From contig NZ_JAIMJA010000014.1 in the NCBI RefSeq assembly GCF_021295315.1, positions 84,475 through 137,580 on the forward strand: a stretch of DNA of 53,106 nucleotides, read 5' to 3'. Positions within the stretch are counted from its first letter, which is position 1. The number at the start of each line of letters is the position of its first letter. The notes below the pieces were generated by a model. The model was not told the DNA's origin. It made no database searches and saw only the letters and a list, made by a program, of their open reading frames with translations. The translations under genes were made by a program, and so were the position numbers. Source of the stretch: Motilimonas cestriensis. Its GTDB lineage: Bacteria; Pseudomonadota; Gammaproteobacteria; Enterobacterales; CBDFNC01. Positions 46,805 through 53,106 of this stretch are shown one piece after another.

Positions 46805-46834
46805 TTTACAAATGCCCCCTAATCAGATTAAAAT
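46805..46834 (+). promoter_or_regulatory. sigma-70 promoter of the rpsU-yqeY-dnaG-rpoD operon
   Basis: TTTACA (46805-46810), 18-base spacer, TAAAAT (46829-46834), about 70 bases before rpsU. Good match to the consensus. Confidence 0.55.
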
Positions 46835-46892
46835 TCCGCACCATTTTTAAACAGACTGGTCAATCTACGACCGGCTTAACATAACACCCTGA

Positions 46893-47120
<228 letters not shown>

Positions 47121-47133
47121 TAAGGCGTTCGTA

Positions 47134-47577
47134 ATGACCTTGAAAGAGAAGTTGCAAGACCAACAAAAAGCAGCAATGCGCGCAAAAGACAAAGTTCGTT
47201 TGGGCGCAATCCGCATGTTGATGGCCGAAATTAAGCAACGCGAAGTCGATAACCGTATTGAGTTATCTGACGATGACATTATTGCTGTTATAACCAAAAT
47301 GGTTAAACAACGTAAAGATTCCATCGCGCAGTTTGAAGCAGCAGATCGTCAAGACCTTGTCGATAAAGAATCTGAAGAACTTAACGTTCTACAAGAATTC
47401 TTACCTCAACCTCTTACCGAGGAAGAAGTAAACAGCATTATCGCTGCAGCACTGGAATCAACCGGTGCTCAGGGAATGCAAGATATGGGCAAAGTGATGG
47501 CGGCGATAAAAAGCCAGATTCAAGGTAGAGCAGATATGGGACAAGTTAGCGGCAAAATAAAAGCCAGCCTTTCTTAA
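47134..47577 (+). CDS. yqeY: GatB/YqeY domain protein
   Basis: A 147-residue helical protein with the YqeY pattern (LQDQQKAAMRAKDKVRLGAIRML at start, MVKQRKDSIAQFEAADR, LQEFLPQPLTEEE, MGKVMAAIKSQIQGRADMGQ, VSGKIKASLS at the end). The family shares the tRNA-binding tail domain of the amidotransferase GatB; its own function is unproven. It lies 13 bases after rpsU, before dnaG, as in many non-enteric gammaproteobacteria. Confidence 0.95.
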   Translation: MTLKEKLQDQQKAAMRAKDKVRLGAIRMLMAEIKQREVDNRIELSDDDIIAVITKMVKQRKDSIAQFEAADRQDLVDKESEELNVLQEFLPQPLTEEEVNSIIAAALESTGAQGMQDMGKVMAAIKSQIQGRADMGQVSGKIKASLS

Positions 47578-47601
47578 TCCATATTTACGCGAAAGCAGAA
47601 T

Positions 47602-47641
47602 AAGCCGCGCCTTTTTCGAAAGAGTGCGGCTTGTTTATTTT
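47602..47641 (+). terminator. attenuator-type terminator between yqeY and dnaG
   Basis: AAGCCGC and GCGGCTT form the outer stem, with an inner CTTT-TTCG-AAAG hairpin, followed by GTTTATTTT. A partial terminator here would lower dnaG relative to rpsU, as in the E. coli operon. Confidence 0.7.
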
Positions 47642-47673
47642 AAGGCTTTTAATAAAGCTTTATTAGAGGGTTT

Positions 47674-49443
47674 ATGTCAGGCAGGATCCCACGCGATTTT
47701 ATTGATAACCTTTTAGCTCGAACCGACATCGTCGATCTCATCGACAGCCGAGTCAAACTGAAAAAAGCGGGCCAAAACTATCAGGCTTGCTGCCCCTTTC
47801 ATAACGAAAAATCTCCCTCTTTTACCGTTAGCCAAAGCAAACAGTTTTACCATTGTTTTGGTTGTGGTGTGCATGGCAATGCCATTAGCTTTGTTATGGA
47901 ATATGATGGCCTTGAATTTCCTGATGCCATTGAAGAAATTGCCAGCATGCATGGCCTCGAAGTGCCGCGTGAAAAAAGTGCTGGTCCAGCGCCCACCCCC
48001 GCACAAATTCAAGGTAAAAAAGATTTATACGAATTGATGGAGCAAATTACCCGCTTCTATCAGCAACAGCTACGTGGTCAAGCCCATAGCCAAAAGGCCA
48101 TCGACTACCTAAAAGGGCGTGGCTTAAGTGGCGAAGTCTGCCAACAATTCGGTATTGGCTTTGCACCTGATGGCTGGGATGAAGTAAGAAAACGCTTCGC
48201 CATCGGCAAAGAAGCGCAAGAGCAACTCATTGAAGGCGGCATGCTTATCGCCAAAGAAAACGGGGGTAGCTACGACCGTTTTCGCGACCGAATTATGTTC
48301 CCCATTCGCGATCGCCGTGGCCGTGTCATCGGTTTTGGTGGACGTGTATTAGGTGATGGCACACCAAAATACTTAAACTCACCCGAAACCCCTATTTTTC
48401 ATAAAGGCAGGGAACTTTATGCCCTTTATGAAGTCAAAAAAGCCCACAAGGACGTGCAAAAGATATTAGTAGTCGAAGGCTACATGGACGTCGTTGCACT
48501 GGCACAATTTGGTATTGATTATGCGGTTGCCTCACTCGGCACCAGCACCACGCCTGAGCACTTACAAACGCTGTTTCGTACTACCGACGAAGTAATTTGT
48601 TGTTACGACGGCGACAGAGCAGGTCGCGCCGCTGCTTGGCGGGCACTAGAAAATGCTCTACCCTTGTTACAAGATGGTAAATCATTAAAATTTATGTTTT
48701 TACCAGATGGCGAGGACCCTGACTCAATGGTGCGCCAAGAAGGTAAAGAAGCTTTTGAGCAACGCTTAGGTCAAGCCACGCCACTGTCAGAGTTTTTATT
48801 TGAAAACTTACTACAACAAGTGAACATGGGCTCGCGCGACGGTAAAACCAAACTCGCGCAACTGGCAATGCCATTGATCGCAAAGCTGCCAAGTAGCGTA
48901 TTTTCTCACATGATGCGGGAAAAGTTGGCCAATTTACTGGCGATTGACCTAGCAGGTTTAGAAAAATTATTACCCGAATCAGAAAATAAAGACAACGCAA
49001 AAAAACCAGTACGGGCAACACAACAAAAAATAACCCCAATGCGCCTTGCGGTCGCCTTAGTGGTCCAGTTTCCACAATTAGCGTCAGAATTACCGGCGCT
49101 ACCTGAAATTTCAGAATTAAATTTAGCGGGCAGCGCTCTTTTTGCACAATTACTTGAAAAGTGCCAGCAGCAGCCCCATATCACTACAGGCCAGCTTATT
49201 GAAGACTGGCGCGGCACAAAAGAAGGTAACCAACTGGCAAAATTAGCCATGTGGGACCATCATATTGAAGCAACACAAGTTGAAGCGGTGTTTTTAGACA
49301 CCTTAGATAAATTGCTTTCAACTTATATCGAACAAAAAGAAGAAGCACTGCTAGCCAAAGCAAGAACGGGTCAACTTAGCCTTGAAGAGAAAAAACAGCT
49401 CAGTGAGCTCATTCAAAGCAGAAAGTTATCACCTTCTAGCTAG
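47674..49443 (+). CDS. dnaG: DNA primase DnaG
   Basis: A 589-residue protein of usual length. The N-terminal zinc finger reads [11 protein letters not shown]...[12 protein letters not shown] (ligands C, H, C, C; about 40-64). The Toprim catalytic domain follows with [25 protein letters not shown] and [17 protein letters not shown] (acidic metal ligands). A C-terminal helicase-binding region (about 440-589) ends the protein. AGAGGG precedes the ATG. Role: makes RNA primers for replication with DnaB. Confidence 0.97.
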   Translation: MSGRIPRDFIDNLLARTDIVDLIDSRVKLKKAGQNYQACCPFHNEKSPSFTVSQSKQFYHCFGCGVHGNAISFVMEYDGLEFPDAIEEIASMHGLEVPREKSAGPAPTPAQIQGKKDLYELMEQITRFYQQQLRGQAHSQKAIDYLKGRGLSGEVCQQFGIGFAPDGWDEVRKRFAIGKEAQEQLIEGGMLIAKENGGSYDRFRDRIMFPIRDRRGRVIGFGGRVLGDGTPKYLNSPETPIFHKGRELYALYEVKKAHKDVQKILVVEGYMDVVALAQFGIDYAVASLGTSTTPEHLQTLFRTTDEVICCYDGDRAGRAAAWRALENALPLLQDGKSLKFMFLPDGEDPDSMVRQEGKEAFEQRLGQATPLSEFLFENLLQQVNMGSRDGKTKLAQLAMPLIAKLPSSVFSHMMREKLANLLAIDLAGLEKLLPESENKDNAKKPVRATQQKITPMRLAVALVVQFPQLASELPALPEISELNLAGSALFAQLLEKCQQQPHITTGQLIEDWRGTKEGNQLAKLAMWDHHIEATQVEAVFLDTLDKLLSTYIEQKEEALLAKARTGQLSLEEKKQLSELIQSRKLSPSS

Positions 49444-49463
49444 CATATTCAGCGCAAAGGCAT

Positions 49464-49469
49464 TATAAT
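49464..49469 (+). promoter_or_regulatory. -10 box of a possible rpoD promoter
   Basis: A perfect TATAAT in the dnaG-rpoD gap, 52 bases before rpoD. The -35 region (TAGCAT at 17 bases) is weak. Confidence 0.35.
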
Positions 49470-49520
49470 CGCGCCCTTGCATTTTTGCACCAATCCTTAA
49501 CCCCTAATCGGATGGAGTCT

Positions 49521-51359
49521 ATGGAGCCAACCCCTCAGTCTCAGTTAAAACTTCTGGTTACCAAAGGTAAAGAACAAGGCTTCCTTACTTACGCCGAAGT
49601 AAATGATCACTTACCCCAAGACATTGTCGACTCTGATCAGATTGAAGATATTATTCAAATGATTAACGACATGGGTATTCAGGTAGTAGAAAACGCACCT
49701 GATGCCGATGATCTTATGCTTTCGGAAGATACCGCAGATGAGGACGCCGCTGAAGCAGCAGCACAAGCCCTCGCCTCGGTTGAATCAGAAATAGGTCGCA
49801 CTACCGATCCAGTACGTATGTACATGCGCGAAATGGGCACAGTTGAACTGTTAACCCGTGAAGGCGAAATTGACATAGCTAAGCGTATTGAAGAAGGTAT
49901 TAACCAAGTTCAGACTTCGGTTTCCGAGTACCCTGAAGCGATTCATTACCTACTTGAGCAATGGGACCGCTTTGAAGCGGAAGAGATCAAGCTAAGTGAT
50001 ATTATCTCAGGCTTCATCGATCCAAACGAAGAAGAGTCTTTAGCGCCTACCGCGACACATATAGGTTCAGAATTATCAGATAAAGATCTCGATGATGAAG
50101 ACCTCGATGATGACGACGATGACGAAGAAGAAGACGAAGCAGACAAGGGCCCCGATCCAGAACTGGCAAAAGAAAAATTTGCCGCTCTGCGTGAAGCGCA
50201 CGACAACTTGCTTGCGATCATCGCTAAATCGGGTCGTCAAAGCAAAGATTCAAAAGCAGCCATTATCGTACTTGCTGAAGTCTTTAAAGAATTCCGCCTA
50301 GTACCTAAGCAATTTGACCGCATGGTAAGCAACATGCGTTCAATGATGGATCGTGTTCGTGTTCAAGAGCGTCTGATCCTTAAAATGGTTGTAGACCAAT
50401 GTAAAATGCCGAAAAAGTCATTCGTTGCCATCTTCCCAGGTAATGAAACCGATCGCTCATGGTTAGAAAACGCCATTGCAGAAGGCAAGCCTCACAGTGC
50501 AGCACTATTAGTACTAAGAGACGAAATTTTACGTTGTATCGTTAAAATGGCATCTGTTGAAGAAGAAACAGGCCTGAATATTACCGACATTAAAGACATC
50601 AACCGTCGCATGAGCATCGGCGAAGCGAAAGCTCGTCGTGCTAAAAAAGAAATGGTTGAAGCAAACTTACGTCTGGTAATTTCAATTGCGAAAAAATACA
50701 CCAACCGTGGCCTACAATTCTTAGATTTAATCCAAGAAGGTAACATCGGCCTAATGAAAGCGGTTGATAAGTTTGAATACCGTCGTGGCTATAAGTTCTC
50801 AACTTATGCAACTTGGTGGATCCGCCAAGCAATCACTCGCTCGATTGCCGACCAAGCACGTACCATACGTATTCCGGTTCACATGATTGAAACCATCAAT
50901 AAACTGAACCGTATTTCACGTCAAATGCTACAAGAGATGGGTCGCGAGCCTACTCCTGAAGAATTGGCTGAACGCATGATCATGCCAGAAGACAAGATCC
51001 GTAAGGTGCTGAAAATTGCCAAAGAGCCAATCTCCATGGAAACGCCAATTGGTGATGATGAAGATTCGCACTTAGGTGACTTCATTGAAGATACCACGAT
51101 CCACCTACCGGTAGATTCAGCCACCAGCGAAAGCCTGAAAAATGCGACTAACGACGTATTAGCCGGCCTAACTGCTCGTGAAGCTAAAGTACTGCGTATG
51201 CGTTTCGGTATCGACATGAATACAGACCATACCTTAGAAGAAGTAGGCAAACAGTTCGACGTAACGCGTGAGCGTATTCGTCAAATTGAAGCTAAGGCAT
51301 TGCGTAAGCTACGCCACCCAAGCCGCAGCGAACAACTGCGCAGCTTCCTAGATGAATAA
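49521..51359 (+). CDS. rpoD: RNA polymerase sigma factor RpoD (sigma-70)
   Basis: The start at 49521 gives [20 protein letters not shown], which matches E. coli RpoD; longer in-frame starts at 49485 (TTG) and 49512 (ATG) lack family support. The protein has 612 residues (E. coli 613). Region 1.1 is followed by a very acidic stretch (about 190-210, [20 protein letters not shown]) in the non-conserved region. Region 2 ([20 protein letters not shown]) recognises the -10 element, and region 4 ([20 protein letters not shown]) the -35 element. Role: housekeeping sigma factor. Ends at a strong terminator. Confidence 0.98.
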   Translation: MEPTPQSQLKLLVTKGKEQGFLTYAEVNDHLPQDIVDSDQIEDIIQMINDMGIQVVENAPDADDLMLSEDTADEDAAEAAAQALASVESEIGRTTDPVRMYMREMGTVELLTREGEIDIAKRIEEGINQVQTSVSEYPEAIHYLLEQWDRFEAEEIKLSDIISGFIDPNEEESLAPTATHIGSELSDKDLDDEDLDDDDDDEEEDEADKGPDPELAKEKFAALREAHDNLLAIIAKSGRQSKDSKAAIIVLAEVFKEFRLVPKQFDRMVSNMRSMMDRVRVQERLILKMVVDQCKMPKKSFVAIFPGNETDRSWLENAIAEGKPHSAALLVLRDEILRCIVKMASVEEETGLNITDIKDINRRMSIGEAKARRAKKEMVEANLRLVISIAKKYTNRGLQFLDLIQEGNIGLMKAVDKFEYRRGYKFSTYATWWIRQAITRSIADQARTIRIPVHMIETINKLNRISRQMLQEMGREPTPEELAERMIMPEDKIRKVLKIAKEPISMETPIGDDEDSHLGDFIEDTTIHLPVDSATSESLKNATNDVLAGLTAREAKVLRMRFGIDMNTDHTLEEVGKQFDVTRERIRQIEAKALRKLRHPSRSEQLRSFLDE

Positions 51360-51380
51360 CATCTAACCTACTTTACCAAT

Positions 51381-51412
51381 AAAAATACCAGTCAAATGAC
51401 TGGTATTTTTTT
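51381..51412 (+). terminator. intrinsic terminator of rpoD
   Basis: AAAAATACCAGTCA and TGACTGGTATTTTT pair almost without a loop (AA), followed by T, 21 bases after the stop codon. Confidence 0.93.
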
Positions 51413-51596
51413 ACCTAACATTTAGTCGCCAAACTATGGCACTAACCCAGCAACCTCACCCGCCAGCTCCTGTAAAAAACCGCCTCACAGACTGTTAAAC
51501 TACCGCAACAAAAGCGACTTAATTCAGCCTTTGCAGCAATTTTATGCAGTCAAACCACTAAACTGACTATAAAATCAGCAAACGATTTTGCAGCAG

Positions 51597-51625
51597 TAGA
51601 CAGAGCTTAACTAGCTATATATAAT
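51597..51625 (+). promoter_or_regulatory. sigma-70 promoter of tRNA-Ile(CAU)
   Basis: TAGACA (51597-51602), 17-base spacer, perfect TATAAT (51620-51625). A C-rich discriminator (CTCCCCCGC) follows, typical of stable RNA promoters under stringent control. The leader before the tRNA would be about 125 bases. Confidence 0.65.
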
Positions 51626-51758
51626 CTCCCCCGCTTAATAAGAAGAATAAACAGACCTTTTATCTTGCAGGTTTACAGCTCATTTGACTGAACTAAGATA
51701 AGGATGTCGAGACAGAAGTTAGCGCTTCTGCAAACCTTTTAAAGCAACAATAAAATTA

Positions 51759-51835
51759 GGCCCCTTAGCTCAGCTGGTTAGAGCACCCGACTCATAATCG
51801 GTAGGTCCGCAGTTCAAGTCTGCGAGGGGCCACCA
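51759..51835 (+). tRNA. tRNA-Ile (anticodon CAU, lysidine-modified type)
   Basis: A 77-base cloverleaf: acceptor GGCCCCT/AGGGGCC, D arm GCTCAGCTGGTTAGAGC, anticodon loop CTCATAA (CAT at 51793-51795), T arm with TTCAAGT, and an encoded ACCA end. The sequence resembles E. coli ileX, not the initiator or elongator tRNA-Met, so the CAU anticodon is expected to be changed to k2CAU by TilS and to read AUA codons. Position 27-43 (C/T) is mispaired. The location near rpoD matches that of ileX in enteric bacteria. tRNA 3' ends like this are common integration sites, and different DNA follows. Confidence 0.94.
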
Positions 51836-51843
51836 AATTTAGC

Positions 51844-51889
51844 AAGGCCTGAGAGGTTAGTAACCACTCAGGCCTTTTCTTTTTTTGGG
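51844..51889 (+). terminator. intrinsic terminator of the tRNA gene
   Basis: AAGGCCTGAG and CTCAGGCCTT form a 10-base stem with an inner GGTT-AGT-AACC stem, followed by TTTTCTTTTTTT. Confidence 0.93.
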
Positions 51890-51987
51890 GCGAATGTAGC
51901 GAGCATGTAGCATTTTAACCACAACAACCCAATCTACCAAAAACCTCAAATATCTGATATAAACATCAAATACTCATCCTATTATTA

Positions 51988-53016
51988 GTGATAGCCGTGG
52001 ACATACCTATCTCAGAAATAATTGCAGAAAATCCAATAACAGCATCAATATTTCTAATGGTTGCAACTATTGGGCTACTTGTTAAGGCCATTACAGGTCT
52101 AATCAACTTTTATGAAGATACTTATATCAAAAGGTATCTAAAGCGACTTAACTCATTTGATGCATCTAATATCAAGGATGAACAACTTTGCAAACACCTT
52201 GAGTCAGTAAAAGAAGCTGAGATATTTTTTCTCACATCTGGGGTAAGGACCTCATCACACAGCATTGCCATGCTAATGAAAATTCATGAAATGGGGTTAA
52301 TCGCTCATCATGAACTGAAACGAGTAGAGCCCTACCTGAGAGCGGATGGCGAGAAAATTAGGGTAGCAGTAACTTGGGTAGATAAATGCCGCTTTATATA
52401 TTCACTAACTATGTCTCTGCTAATGATATCTATAGGCTCCTTTATCTTTGCCTACTTCACGATTTCCTATGGCCTAGAGGGAGCCCTAACAGGTGTTATA
52501 ACTTTTTCTGTAACCGCAATCTTTTCTGCTTGGGTATTGAGGGAGTTCATAAACTACCGAATGTTACAGCGCACAACAGAGAAGCTTTCGAGGCTAAATC
52601 TTCTAACAAATCCAGACGAACTAATTATTTGGTCATTTCGAAACCACAAGAAAAGAACGAAGCATAGGATGATTAGTCGTCTCTACAACATGTCATTAGA
52701 GGAAATATGCCAAGATGTAAAACCAAAGCTTTCGGATAAAAGCTACGCGCTAGGTGTTGTATTGGTTCTTTTAAGTATAATTCTAGCAATAATTGCAATA
52801 CCATTTTTAGTATTTTTGGAAGTAGAATATAACACTAAGATTGTAGTATTTTTATGGCTTGCTATATCTATACCTTTTGTTATAGGTGCAATATCTGAAT
52901 CCATCAAGTTGACATACTCAGCTATTGATAAATACAGAATATTAAAAACAGCTGCTCCAATATTTTTAACTCTAGTATCTATCCGACATTCCGCAGCCAA
53001 TTTAGGAATAAAATAA
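51988..53016 (+). CDS. hypothetical membrane protein, possible island gene
   Basis: A 342-residue protein I do not recognise. GTG at 51988 is assumed as start; a second GTG is at 51997, and no clear ribosome binding site is seen. Hydrophobic segments lie at about 18-36, 135-155, 162-182, 252-274 and 285-303, with a charged soluble part between 40 and 125 and another between 195 and 245. The gene is A+T-rich and uses ATA and AGA/AGG codons more than its neighbours, a sign of transfer. It follows a tRNA gene directly, so it may be cargo of an island that extends beyond the window. Confidence 0.75.
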   Translation: MIAVDIPISEIIAENPITASIFLMVATIGLLVKAITGLINFYEDTYIKRYLKRLNSFDASNIKDEQLCKHLESVKEAEIFFLTSGVRTSSHSIAMLMKIHEMGLIAHHELKRVEPYLRADGEKIRVAVTWVDKCRFIYSLTMSLLMISIGSFIFAYFTISYGLEGALTGVITFSVTAIFSAWVLREFINYRMLQRTTEKLSRLNLLTNPDELIIWSFRNHKKRTKHRMISRLYNMSLEEICQDVKPKLSDKSYALGVVLVLLSIILAIIAIPFLVFLEVEYNTKIVVFLWLAISIPFVIGAISESIKLTYSAIDKYRILKTAAPIFLTLVSIRHSAANLGIK

Positions 53017-53106
53017 TTCGTACATCTCGCCAAGTCGTTGCAGTAGCCGTCGTTGGTAATCTTGCATCCCTGTAATAAATCGCTGCTCGCCAAACTCCAG
53101 CATGTC
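53002..53106 (-). CDS. C-terminal end of an unknown protein (starts outside the window)
   Basis: From the right edge the minus strand reads 34 codons and a TAA at 53004-53002. The peptide is rich in glutamine and arginine (FGEQRFITGMQDYQRRLLQR) and looks like the helical tail of a soluble protein. Its base composition is higher in G+C than the 51988 gene. The last 15 bases overlap the end of that gene on the opposite strand. No function can be given. Confidence 0.45.
   Translation of the reverse strand, partial: DMLEFGEQRFITGMQDYQRRLLQRLGEMYELFYS

Larger units (their letters stand above)
51360..51758. other. 399-bp intergenic region between rpoD and the tRNA
   Basis: It holds the rpoD terminator and the tRNA promoter. 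I see no gene in it. Between 51413 and 51590 I see no recognisable element. Confidence 0.6.

Noticed and set aside
51759-51835. tRNA-Met assignment from the CAT anticodon
   Set aside because: Acceptor stem, anticodon stem and T arm follow ileX-type tRNA-Ile rather than elongator or initiator tRNA-Met.
52743-53093. 116-codon minus-strand open frame overlapping the membrane-protein gene
   Set aside because: It is antisense to most of the C-terminal part of the 51988 gene; the minus-strand frame that enters from the right edge and stops at 53002 fits better.

Overview
The window reads as chromosomal DNA of a marine gammaproteobacterium of the order Alteromonadales (Colwellia, Thalassotalea or Shewanella-like). 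The grounds are the gene order rpsU-yqeY-dnaG-rpoD, the core chain folB-folK-uppP, cca, plsY and tsaD, a gspAB pair, and a moderate-to-low G+C content. The genus is inference. Most of the window is compact core and accessory chromosome. The left end (giant repetitive surface protein) and right end (after a tRNA) look like accessory DNA.

Layout. 1-10815 (minus strand) is a five-gene array transcribed from right to left: a SAM methyltransferase-like protein, a formyltransferase-like protein 7 bases downstream, an unknown 164-residue protein, a phage-tail-collar (microcystin-dependent type) protein, and a giant Ig-like/RTX-like adhesin that runs off the left edge after 2360 residues. 11274-14645 holds an HEXXH protein, an AlkB-like dioxygenase, an unknown protein and a Methyltransf_32-type methyltransferase. 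14743-21898 holds transporters (two MFS, one MATE), a TPR-GGDEF diguanylate cyclase and an AraC/GyrI-type regulator. 22214-24817 is a pair of membrane glycosyltransferases resembling eukaryotic ALG10 and PIG-V. 24900-31244 carries an acyltransferase, a solute-binding protein, a MerC-DUF1826 operon behind a very good Zur box, a MazG-like protein and two secreted proteins.

31691-38676 holds a chemoreceptor, a K+ channel, a CYTH-CHAD triphosphatase, and a PhoU-like/PiT phosphate pair followed by an SH3 protein. 38774-41555 is gspA-gspB. 41824-46734 is cca, uppP-folK-folB, plsY and tsaD. 46905-51359 is the macromolecular synthesis operon rpsU-yqeY-dnaG-rpoD. A tRNA-Ile(CAU) gene at 51759-51835 follows, and beyond it lies an A+T-rich membrane-protein gene and a gene tail that look like the start of an island.

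Regulatory and repeat content: several clear intrinsic terminators; a sigma-70 promoter overlapped by the Zur box upstream of merC; promoters for rpsU and the tRNA; and a dispersed palindromic repeat seen at four intergenic places (about 19470, 22042, 31595 and 43145).

The best candidate for an undescribed system is the methyltransferase/formyltransferase/collar-protein/adhesin array at the left. Next are the ALG10-like + PIG-V-like pair and the Zur-controlled MerC-DUF1826 operon. Function assignments rest on motif recognition alone; no database search was possible.
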